A DNA stretch of 64,000 bases from Pseudobutyrivibrio sp. (lineage in GTDB: Bacteria; Bacillota; Clostridia; Lachnospirales; Lachnospiraceae): positions 20,681-84,680 of the forward strand of contig JAILKL010000076.1 in NCBI GenBank assembly GCA_024693775.1. The letters run 5' to 3'. This document shows, one piece after another, positions 54,794 through 61,933 of this stretch (positions within the stretch are counted from its first letter, which is position 1; each line of letters starts with the position of its first letter). The notes under the pieces are model-generated. The model saw only the letters and a program-made list of their open reading frames with translations. It had not been told where the DNA came from and made no database searches. The translations under genes and the position numbers were made by a program.

Positions 54794-55888
54794 TTATTGC
54801 TGAATCATAAGCTTTTGCAATGGCTTTCTTTTATTGAAAAAGCCTACAACTAAATCGCAGATATTTGCGCCCACAAATGTTACCGCTGTACATGCTACCA
54901 CCTTTGCAGGGAAGCTGATTTGTGGAAGTAATGACTGCACTAGTCGGATTGCGTAGAACTGATTCAAATAGATGAGAAGACTCATCTTTCCGCACCAGCT
55001 GAAAATCGGCTTATCAAATAGCTTGTGTCCTGGATTGACATTTGAAAAAGTAAGTATTAATCCTAGGCACATGATGAATAAAATCAAGAAGCTGTACTTT
55101 GTTGGCATTGCTGTTACAGCATACGCAAATACAATAATGTAGCAAACAGCCTCTAGCACCGCCAAGATTTTCTTTCCGGCTGCTGTAAACTCGATTTTAT
55201 TAAGCTGTCTGGTCAATGAAAATGCACTGCAGCCCAATGCCATCTCGGCAAATCCGCGAAGGAAGCATTTGTAAAAATGGCCTGTCCATTCGTCTATTCC
55301 TGCGATGCTAGTATATTCATGAGCCATGAAGCCTAGAACGAATAATGCTAAAAGTGGACAAACTATCTTGGCGAAAACCTCATAATGCTTTCTGAGGAAA
55401 TACCAAAACATGAATGTAACCACCAGCCAAACATCAAGATACCAGGTGAGCTTATTAGCCCATGAGCTATCAAATCCAAAAATCTGAACAAAGAATAATG
55501 ATGCCCAGGAATCTATAGCGTAGGCTACTCTTCCCTTGACTGTGTGCTCTAGAAAATATCCATTTACAGCAACTGTGAGAATCATAGCAAACAAATGATA
55601 CGGAAATACGTTTTTAATTTTTTTCCAAATCATCTGTGCTGTCTCAGTACCAATGAACTCTGTGCTCAGTGTTCTCTTGGAATAGGCCCCCATGGCAAGC
55701 AAATATCCTGAAACCAAAAAGAAGAATTCTACACCGATATATCCGTGATTAAAGAAATACAAGCCTGTATTTCCAATTTCTATATTTCCATTAACCGCAA
55801 ATCTCTTGTGAATATGAAAAAACAGAATCCCCAAAGCAAAAATAAAACGTAAAAACTCCACTCGTCCATTTTTCTTTGATTTACTCAT
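54794..55888 (-). CDS. acyltransferase family 3 membrane protein
   Basis: OafA/YrhL-type integral membrane acyltransferase. Near the N terminus VEFLRFIFALGILFFHIHKR carries the catalytic R-x(10)-H pattern, and GYIGVEFFFLVSGYLLAMG is the second family motif. About ten hydrophobic segments fill the 364 residues. It transfers acetyl or another short acyl group to surface sugars. It is next to the MBOAT/AlgJ pair, which suggests two acylation systems acting on the same or related glycans. Three bases separate it from the PH-domain gene upstream. Confidence 0.88.
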   Translation of the reverse strand: MSKSKKNGRVEFLRFIFALGILFFHIHKRFAVNGNIEIGNTGLYFFNHGYIGVEFFFLVSGYLLAMGAYSKRTLSTEFIGTETAQMIWKKIKNVFPYHLFAMILTVAVNGYFLEHTVKGRVAYAIDSWASLFFVQIFGFDSSWANKLTWYLDVWLVVTFMFWYFLRKHYEVFAKIVCPLLALFVLGFMAHEYTSIAGIDEWTGHFYKCFLRGFAEMALGCSAFSLTRQLNKIEFTAAGKKILAVLEAVCYIIVFAYAVTAMPTKYSFLILFIMCLGLILTFSNVNPGHKLFDKPIFSWCGKMSLLIYLNQFYAIRLVQSLLPQISFPAKVVACTAVTFVGANICDLVVGFFNKRKPLQKLMIQQ

Positions 55889-55891
55889 TAT

Positions 55892-56287
55892 TTATAAAAC
55901 TCCATCCTGATCATCATCATCGTCCATCATATCATCGAGGTCTCCGCTCATGTATTCACGGCTAACAACTCTCTTGGCATCACGCTGCTGCTCTACCTGA
56001 GTTGAAAGCATTTCCTTTACGTTTGCAGCATGCTTTACGTTTCTAATCTCGAATGTGCCAAGGCTCTTGTCTGATGAGCTAACAATGATTGAACCCACGC
56101 CAAAGATTCTCTGGCCAAGGCTACGTCTGAGCTGAAGGTCAAGAATTCTGTATAGACGAACCTCGTTCTGCTCTAGATTAAGGATACCTGTCTCTACGAA
56201 AAGACGATCCTCTGTCATGCTATATTTTGTAAAACTAATTGGAAGGCCAAAATATCTTTTTCTATCTGACCATAAAATGTTTGCCAT
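55892..56287 (-). CDS. bacterial PH-domain protein (YdbT-like)
   Basis: A 131-residue soluble protein. Residues 1-95 resemble a bacterial PH (bPH2) domain: RKRYFGLPISFTKYSMTEDR, ETGILNLEQNEVRLYRILDL, FGVGSIIVSSSD and FEIRNVKHAANVKEML. The C terminus is strongly acidic (a run of Asp residues after residue 115). It lacks the membrane segments found in many YdbS/YdbT relatives. It is the first gene of a unit with the acyltransferase. No specific function can be assigned. Confidence 0.78.
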   Translation of the reverse strand: MANILWSDRKRYFGLPISFTKYSMTEDRLFVETGILNLEQNEVRLYRILDLQLRRSLGQRIFGVGSIIVSSSDKSLGTFEIRNVKHAANVKEMLSTQVEQQRDAKRVVSREYMSGDLDDMMDDDDDQDGVL

Positions 56288-56437
56288 TTTTCCTCCTTTA
56301 TACCAGTGCGGGTGCGCTGGAGTTCCTTAATTATTTTTATTTTTCTCTTAATAATAGATTTTCCAAAAAACCTGACTATATTATACCGAATTTCCATTAC
56401 AAAATAAATCTAGGAGTTTTTCTCGTCGCATTAATAG

Positions 56438-56465
56438 AAAAACTCCAGGCCCTAAGGACCTGGAG
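56438..56465 (-). terminator. terminator of the CPBP protease gene
   Basis: CTCCAGG and CCTGGAG form a seven-pair stem with a nine-base loop, followed on the minus strand by TTTTTC, ten bases after the stop codon at 56475. Confidence 0.8.
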
Positions 56466-56474
56466 TGCATTTCA

Positions 56475-57368
56475 CTATGCAAAATAGAATGAACAAGCTA
56501 TCTCGCCCACAACTGCAATTAAGAATAAAATCATTCCTACATTGAGCCATGCGTCTATTACTTTTGTATCGTGATCAGTGTGGTTAATATAAAAGATTTT
56601 CTTTCTATATATAAAGAATAAGGCGATGCCTGCAAAGGCCATCATGTATACAATCATTGAGAACATGCCTGCAAACAGCATATGTATCTGCATAAATATA
56701 GTAAGCAATGCTGCAATTGAATTTATGAACATGTGCATAAATATGGTGTACTTTATTTTACCTGTTCTGACGTAAAGATTTGCTAGCATCATACCCATGA
56801 TTGTGGCGTAGAATGCCTGATTTATATTTCCATGGAAAAGGCCAAACATGATACCAGAGGTGATGATTGCTGCCTTTTCTCCGTATGGAAGCATTCTAGA
56901 AACTAGCATTTTTCTAAAGGACAGCTCCTCCATGATAGGGGCTATTACGCATGCAAACAAATATGAAAGCACACGCACCAGCACATCCTCGTTGTCAAAC
57001 AAATCCATTAATGGGTTTATCTCGCCGTGGCCTGTTATCAATTTTAATACTAAACTGATTATTACTATGACAATATTACCTGCTATGGCCAGGCCATAGG
57101 TCATCAAAACATAGATAATCCAATTTCCCACAGATAGCTTGGTTTTGGCTGGCTCCATGGCTGGCAATTTGCCAACGGCAAAAATTATAAATGGTAAAAC
57201 AACACCGTCCATTATTAAAAATGATACAAGGTATGTAAATAAACTAGGGCTGCCGTCCGGCCAGATCACATTGCCCAAATATTTTAATAAATATACTAAT
57301 CCTAAGTCTAAGGCTATTGATATTGTTAATATCAAGCCTATTCGCGAATATGCTTTTTTACTAGTCAA
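56475..57368 (-). CDS. CPBP-family intramembrane glutamic protease
   Basis: A 297-residue membrane protein of the Abi/CAAX-protease family. The catalytic EE-x(3)-R motif is in APIMEELSFRKMLVSRML near residue 145, FGLFHGNINQAFYA near 175 gives the His-x(3)-N-like motif, and a later FMHMFINSIAAL adds the third histidine region. About eight membrane segments are seen. Members process prenylated or peptide substrates or take part in bacteriocin immunity; which applies here is open. TTG start with AAAGGA seven bases before. The gene follows the ABC exporter genes by 21 bases and may be read through from them. Confidence 0.88.
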   Translation of the reverse strand: MTSKKAYSRIGLILTISIALDLGLVYLLKYLGNVIWPDGSPSLFTYLVSFLIMDGVVLPFIIFAVGKLPAMEPAKTKLSVGNWIIYVLMTYGLAIAGNIVIVIISLVLKLITGHGEINPLMDLFDNEDVLVRVLSYLFACVIAPIMEELSFRKMLVSRMLPYGEKAAIITSGIMFGLFHGNINQAFYATIMGMMLANLYVRTGKIKYTIFMHMFINSIAALLTIFMQIHMLFAGMFSMIVYMMAFAGIALFFIYRKKIFYINHTDHDTKVIDAWLNVGMILFLIAVVGEIACSFYFA

Positions 57369-57388
57369 AACTTTTCCTTTCTAAAAAA

Positions 57389-58057
57389 CTATACTAAAAA
57401 TCTTACTTCTAATTTTCTGAAGGTTATCCAGTTGATTACCAATGCTACCACAAACGCAATTGCTATTCCACTCCATAAGCTTGGTTGCATAAGTGTAGGA
57501 ACACTTATTAAATCAAAAAACATATTAGCAACAGCTTCTAATTGTGGAAATAACTCATGGATTTTTGAAAAGGAAATGGAAAGAATAATAAAAATAAAGT
57601 AGTATATTCCATAAACTTTTCTTCCATATTTCACCATGTTATTTCCGACTACACCTTCCAAAAGGAGTTCTATTACTGTGAATAAGGCAAATATTTTTAT
57701 AATTGGAAACCAGTAACGTCCTCCGCTAATCAGTCCTACAACTACACACATTACAATAGCTTCTAAAATGCTTGTCACAATATTATTTATGAAATATGTT
57801 TTGCGTGTCATGCCGTAGGCCAAGGCCCTTGAAGCATTTTCCACATGGTATAGGCTTCTAAATAACAAATGCATGATTGTATAATATACTGAAAAAAATA
57901 TTATGTTAAATAATACTGTCTCATCAGGTTTCATTTCACCTGTTTTAATAAATATTAAGGAAAGCACCATTCCAAGTATTATTGCAATAGCAGCCCCTAT
58001 AACAGCGATTATCCAATATTTTTTCTTTATGTAACAAAAGGCTTTTATTCTATTCAT
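57389..58057 (-). CDS. ABC exporter membrane protein (second permease)
   Basis: A 222-residue integral membrane protein with six hydrophobic segments and no other motif. The mid-protein ALAYGMTRKTYFINNIVTSI matches ABC-2-type permeases, where this loop precedes a membrane segment. It lies ten bases downstream of another permease gene and after the ATPase and GntR genes, so it probably forms part of the same transporter, as in the YtrCD group. Transport substrate unknown; envelope-stress antibiotics or lipids are plausible for this type. Confidence 0.78.
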   Translation of the reverse strand: MNRIKAFCYIKKKYWIIAVIGAAIAIILGMVLSLIFIKTGEMKPDETVLFNIIFFSVYYTIMHLLFRSLYHVENASRALAYGMTRKTYFINNIVTSILEAIVMCVVVGLISGGRYWFPIIKIFALFTVIELLLEGVVGNNMVKYGRKVYGIYYFIFIILSISFSKIHELFPQLEAVANMFFDLISVPTLMQPSLWSGIAIAFVVALVINWITFRKLEVRFLV

Positions 58058-58066
58058 AACAACCTC

Positions 58067-58717
58067 CTAATTCACACTCAGCTTCATAATTGAACCAAAA
58101 ATCAATCTCTCAACAATGGCGTAAGCAACCACGCCGATAATTCCTAGTACGACAAATAATCCTACGTTCATATTTGAAAAGACGTCTACTAATGTGTTCT
58201 GCTCGAACGTATAGCCCACAGTAGCACCGACAAAGCCTGATATCAATGCAACCACTACTATTGCCAGCTTTCCAACATTTTTAAATTTGATTGCTACTAA
58301 CCGGCATAGGGCCGACATAATTAATCCAAATGAAGGAACAATAAGGCTCAAAGTTGTAAAATTTGGAAGGTCTATGACTGCTCCGAATATACATATTATG
58401 ATTGCGGAACATACGGAAAATGTCACTTCCTTTAAAATATTGCCCCAGAAAATATCAATACGTCTGGCACCCATGGATAGGACTAGGCTGTCGTATAGAT
58501 TAGGGCCGTAAATGGCGTACATTGCTGGCATAAGCATTATTCCAATCAATAAGCCTGTACTGCCCAGATTAATGCTTTCTATCATCTGATCTGCCTCGCC
58601 GATTCCAAAGAAAAGTCCCTCTACAAAAAGAAGCAAACCTAATCCAATAGTGATGACAACTAGCTGGAATGATTTTATTAAATAGAACTTTATTGTTCTG
58701 GCTTTTAATGTATCCAT
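58067..58717 (-). CDS. ABC exporter membrane protein (first permease)
   Basis: A 216-residue membrane protein with about six hydrophobic segments. LYDSLVLSMGARRIDIFWGN resembles the same cytoplasmic loop as in the partner gene. The ATG at 58717 overlaps the ATPase stop by one base (TAATG) and has AAAGGAGG just upstream; a longer frame from 58744 lies within the ATPase gene and is rejected. Translational coupling to the ATPase fits equal assembly. Substrate unknown. Confidence 0.8.
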   Translation of the reverse strand: MDTLKARTIKFYLIKSFQLVVITIGLGLLLFVEGLFFGIGEADQMIESINLGSTGLLIGIMLMPAMYAIYGPNLYDSLVLSMGARRIDIFWGNILKEVTFSVCSAIIICIFGAVIDLPNFTTLSLIVPSFGLIMSALCRLVAIKFKNVGKLAIVVVALISGFVGATVGYTFEQNTLVDVFSNMNVGLFVVLGIIGVVAYAIVERLIFGSIMKLSVN

Positions 58718-59595
58718 TAGGCCTCCTTTCTTTCCTCTGAGCACATAGCAAAGAATAAATTCTGGAGTGAAACTGGCTCAACCTGGACTCTACAATCAAA
58801 GTTGCTAACTGGCTCGTCTGCAAGAACTGTCACTACCTTGTTGTGTCCTAGAACCTCAGGATGGAATACTTTATAATCCTTTGTGGCCTCGTCCACAATT
58901 GTATCCTGACCGCTGATTCTGTATGCTCTAGCAAGCAAATCCTCTGTATTTTCTTCTATGGCAACCTGACCATCCTCTAGGATGATGACCTTTTCAAACA
59001 ATGAGGCTGCCTCCTCAATAATATGTGTACTGATAATAAATGTACGACCTGTCTCGGCATATTCCTCGATTATAAGCTTGTAGAACTGCTCTCTGGCAAC
59101 TACATCAAGTCCTGCAACTGGCTCATCTAAGATAGTAATCTCTGCCTTGCTGGCAAGGGCAATGATGATGGTAATTGCTGAAAGCTGGCCCTTTGAAAGC
59201 TTTCCTACTGCTTTTTTCTTATTTATATTGAAAAGCTTTATTAGCTCCTCTGCATATTCCTGATCCCAGTTTTTGTAAAAGGCTTTTGCTGTTCTAAGAT
59301 ATTCCTTTACCTTTATATTATTTGTACCAAAAATTGTAACTGGGGAAAGCTCGCGTGAATAGCACATTCTATCAAGGCACTTTTCATTTTCCCAAACTGG
59401 CTCTCCATCTAATGTAACCTCTCCTGAGGTGGCAGGATTTTGGGCGGTAAGTATGGATAACAATGTGGTCTTGCCAACACCATTTCTACCGATAAGCCCG
59501 TAGATTTTTCCTGTCTCTATTTCTATATCAATGTTCTTTAAAACCTTGTCTTTACCATAGTTTTTTACTATGCTTTTTCCAACTAATTTTGACAT
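58717..59595 (-). CDS. ABC transporter ATP-binding protein (YtrB-like)
   Basis: A 292-residue ATPase. YGLIGRNGVGKTTLLSILTA is the Walker A motif, LSKGQLSAITIIIALAS a variant signature (LSKGQ for LSGGQ), ITILDEPVAGLDVVAREQ the Walker B and D-loop, and FIISTHIIEEAA the H-loop. The C-terminal 70 residues (EHVQ-like accessory region) are normal for this group. With two permeases and a GntR regulator it matches YtrA-type cell-envelope-responsive operons. AGGAGG precedes the ATG. Confidence 0.92.
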   Translation of the reverse strand: MSKLVGKSIVKNYGKDKVLKNIDIEIETGKIYGLIGRNGVGKTTLLSILTAQNPATSGEVTLDGEPVWENEKCLDRMCYSRELSPVTIFGTNNIKVKEYLRTAKAFYKNWDQEYAEELIKLFNINKKKAVGKLSKGQLSAITIIIALASKAEITILDEPVAGLDVVAREQFYKLIIEEYAETGRTFIISTHIIEEAASLFEKVIILEDGQVAIEENTEDLLARAYRISGQDTIVDEATKDYKVFHPEVLGHNKVVTVLADEPVSNFDCRVQVEPVSLQNLFFAMCSEERKEA

Positions 59596-59605
59596 ATATT
59601 CCCTC

Positions 59606-59968
59606 CTATTTTTCAGTATCGATCATCTTTTTCAACTCTTCCTTGCTAATTCCTATAAGCTCAGCCTCGCCTATAATTTTCTTAACATAAGTCTCATAAA
59701 AGCTGTTACGTCTACTTTCTCTGATGCGCTCCTTTGCGCCATCCTGAACAAACATACCTATTCCTCTCTTTTTGTATAAAATATCTCTGTCTACCAGTAA
59801 ATTTATTCCCTTTGCCGCAGTGGCTGGATTGATTTTGTAAAACTTTGATAATTCTGTAGTGCTAGGTACCTTTTCTTCTTCCTTTAATATATCCCTTAAA
59901 ATTTCATCCTCTATCATCTCGCTGATTTGGATATAAATTGATTTATCTTCCCCAAGATTTTCTAACAC
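59606..59968 (-). CDS. GntR-family regulator (YtrA-like)
   Basis: A 120-residue repressor of the YtrA subfamily: winged helix at residues 10-75 (YIQISEMIEDEILRDILKEE, VPSTTELSKFYKINPATAAK, LVDRDILYKKRGIGMFV) and a short helical C terminus. The start is a GTG at 59968, seven bases after AAAGGAGG; a longer frame to 60025 would overlap the operator and promoter. It begins the ABC exporter operon and probably represses it through the palindrome just upstream. The inducing signal is unknown. Confidence 0.9.
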   Translation of the reverse strand: MLENLGEDKSIYIQISEMIEDEILRDILKEEEKVPSTTELSKFYKINPATAAKGINLLVDRDILYKKRGIGMFVQDGAKERIRESRRNSFYETYVKKIIGEAELIGISKEELKKMIDTEK

Positions 59969-59991
59969 ATACTCACCTCCTTTGGTCCAAC

Positions 59992-60015
59992 GGTTAATTA
60001 CTTGTGTAATTAACC
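59992..60015. promoter_or_regulatory. GntR operator palindrome
   Basis: GGTTAATTAC and GTAATTAACC form perfect ten-base arms around TTGT. It lies 24 bases upstream of the GntR start and overlaps the -10 box, as expected of an autorepressed YtrA-type operator. Confidence 0.8.
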
Positions 60016-60041
60016 ATAACACCATTTTTCAAATCTGTCAA
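60013..60041 (-). promoter_or_regulatory. promoter of the GntR-ABC operon
   Basis: On the minus strand TTGACA (60041-60036) and TATGGT (60018-60013) are spaced by 17 bases. The -10 box overlaps the operator palindrome by three bases. Confidence 0.7.
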
Positions 60042-60051
60042 ATATAATCCT

Positions 60052-60083
60052 TCAAAGTGTCCATTATCTTTTGGTCACTTTGA
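60052..60083. promoter_or_regulatory. inverted repeat upstream of the condensation-carrier-ligase operon
   Basis: TCAAAGTGTCCA and TGGTCACTTTGA form twelve-base arms with one mismatch around an eight-base spacer, 89 bases before the start at 60172. A short palindrome ACTATATAGT at 60109-60118 may include the -10 box. Probably a regulator site for the plus-strand operon. Confidence 0.5.
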
Positions 60084-60171
60084 GTAAATGTGTTCATTAA
60101 CTCCCATACTATATAGTATTGGGGTTTCACTTATGGTATTTTCTAATGCAAGTAAAGGGGAGGTAAAATTT

Positions 60172-61554
60172 ATGAAAAATTATCCACTTACAGCAGCACA
60201 AAACATGCACTACAGATGGATTAAGCAGTATGGAACTCAACAGGTTTCTGGGCTAAGCATTGTGGCATCACTGCAGGATGAATTGGATTTTGAAATTCTA
60301 AAAAAATGTATTCTAATGGAAATTCAGCGCTACGGCTGTATGCGCGTACAATTCACAAAACCTGATGAGAATGGAAATATAAATCAATATTTGACCAAGG
60401 GAAACTTTTACGATATTCCACTGAAGGACCTGTCAGCTATGACCATGGAAAAGGCTGATGCCACCATGCAAGGCTGGGCCTATAAAACCTTTGATGGGGA
60501 CGATATCCCTATGATGGAAATTTTTATGGTAAAGCTACCGGAGGATTATCGTGGATTCTTTTTACATATGGATCACAGGCTGATTGATTCCTGCGGCGTA
60601 GTTATTATGACAAACGACATTATGTCGCTATATACGCATTTACGATTTAACTCGCCAATGCCTGATGACCTGGCTGATTACGAGACAGTTTTGCAAAAGG
60701 ATTTAAAGCGTGCTTCCAATGAAAAAAGATTAATTCGCGACAAGGATTTTTGGGATGACATATTGGATAAATGGGGTGAGCCACTGTACTCAGACATTCA
60801 GGGGCCAATGATTCTAGACAGAGCCAGGGAGGCACATCACAATCCTAACCTAAGGGCTGCTGACATAGAGCTAAAGGACCTTTTTGTAGCGGTAGATGAC
60901 TACAAATTAAATGTAAAATCCACCAAGCAGCTATTTGATTTTTGCCAGAATCATCAGATTTCCATGACTAATCTTTTGTTATTAGGAATGCGAACCTATC
61001 TATCCAAAATGAACAATGGACAAGAGGATATTTCCATTCAAAACTTTATATCCAGACGTTCTACACACGACGAATGGACCTCTGGTGGCAGCCGAACAAT
61101 TATGTTTCCATGCCGTACCAAGATTAGTCCTGACACGGAGTTTTTAGACGCAGCATACGAAATTCAAAGTATGCAAAATCAAATATACATGCACAGTAAT
61201 TATGACCCAGCGCTGATTTACGAGGAGATACGCAATCGTTATGGCACACCGGAAAACACCACCTACGAAAGCTGCTATCTCACCTATCAGCCAATGCCAG
61301 TGAAAATGGAAAATCCATTTTTAAAGGATATACCAATGCATTCCAAATGGTTTGCCAACGGAGCTGCTACCAAGAAAATGTATCTTACAGTATCCCATAC
61401 TGAGGATGGCGGCATGAATTTTTCATATCACTATCAAACGGCTGATTTGAATGACAAGCACGTGGAACTATTCAACTATTATCTTTTAAAAATAATTTTC
61501 ACAGGAGTGGAAAACCCTGGTATTTCCATAGGGGGCCTTATAACAAGCGTTTAG
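60172..61554 (+). CDS. stand-alone condensation-domain-like acyltransferase
   Basis: About 460 residues. PLTAAQNMHYRWIKQYG opens a chloramphenicol-acetyltransferase-like fold as in NRPS condensation, PapA5 and wax-synthase proteins. The active-site region is HMDHRLIDSCG: His135 and Asp139 correspond to the second His and the Asp of HHxxxDG, while the first His is Asp and Gly is replaced. Residues 260-460 form the second lobe (NHQISMTNLLLLGMRTYLSK, IQNFISRRSTHD). The ATG at 60172 has GGGGAGG eight bases upstream; an upstream start at 60088 has no site. It heads an operon with a carrier protein and acyl ligase and probably moves a carrier-bound acyl group to an unknown acceptor. Confidence 0.72.
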   Translation: MKNYPLTAAQNMHYRWIKQYGTQQVSGLSIVASLQDELDFEILKKCILMEIQRYGCMRVQFTKPDENGNINQYLTKGNFYDIPLKDLSAMTMEKADATMQGWAYKTFDGDDIPMMEIFMVKLPEDYRGFFLHMDHRLIDSCGVVIMTNDIMSLYTHLRFNSPMPDDLADYETVLQKDLKRASNEKRLIRDKDFWDDILDKWGEPLYSDIQGPMILDRAREAHHNPNLRAADIELKDLFVAVDDYKLNVKSTKQLFDFCQNHQISMTNLLLLGMRTYLSKMNNGQEDISIQNFISRRSTHDEWTSGGSRTIMFPCRTKISPDTEFLDAAYEIQSMQNQIYMHSNYDPALIYEEIRNRYGTPENTTYESCYLTYQPMPVKMENPFLKDIPMHSKWFANGAATKKMYLTVSHTEDGGMNFSYHYQTADLNDKHVELFNYYLLKIIFTGVENPGISIGGLITSV

Positions 61555-61615
61555 ATTCTTGCTGATAATTACATTATTCAAGCAGCATGAAGTCAAAATT
61601 TATAGGAGGAGCAAA

Positions 61616-61855
61616 ATGAGTGTAGAAAATAGGTTTAAGGAAATTGTTTCCCAGTACTGCACAGCTAGTCCGGCAGAGCTACATGGGGATGTTAGATTTA
61701 GAGAGGATTTGGATTTTAGTTCGCTGGATTTCATGTCATTTCTAGGTGAGCTGGAGGATGAATTTGATGTGGAGCTAGAGCAGGATAAAATCGTGCAGAT
61801 TCGCACAATTGATGAAGCTTTATCTATGATTCAGGATTTACAGGAGGTGGGTTAA
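61616..61855 (+). CDS. acyl/peptidyl carrier protein
   Basis: A 79-residue acidic carrier. EDLDFSSLDFMSFLGELEDE holds the phosphopantetheine site, Ser36 before Leu-Asp, followed by helix 2 with the usual acidic face. AGGAGG sits just before the ATG at 61616; an earlier in-frame start at 61559 lacks a ribosome binding site. Its size matches AcpP and DltC. Its place between a condensation-like gene and an AMP-dependent ligase suggests that the ligase loads it. It is not next to fatty-acid genes, so it is probably a dedicated carrier. Confidence 0.88.
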   Translation: MSVENRFKEIVSQYCTASPAELHGDVRFREDLDFSSLDFMSFLGELEDEFDVELEQDKIVQIRTIDEALSMIQDLQEVG

Positions 61856-61924
61856 ATGAAATTTATAAAATTGCTAAAGACTTTTTTTACCATCGACTTT
61901 CACAATCTTCAGGAGATTTCATAG
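61856..61924 (+). CDS. possible 22-residue peptide
   Basis: The frame starts at the ATG directly after the carrier's TAA and has AGGAGG eight bases upstream within the carrier gene. It encodes MKFIKLLKTFFTIDFHNLQE plus two residues, a basic amphipathic N-terminal half and no cysteine. It ends nine bases before the ligase start. A short membrane-binding peptide in a ligase-carrier operon recalls DltX in the dlt operon, though no DltX motif is visible. It may simply be translational spacing. Confidence 0.4.
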   Translation: MKFIKLLKTFFTIDFHNLQEIS

Positions 61925-61933
61925 GGGGATAAA

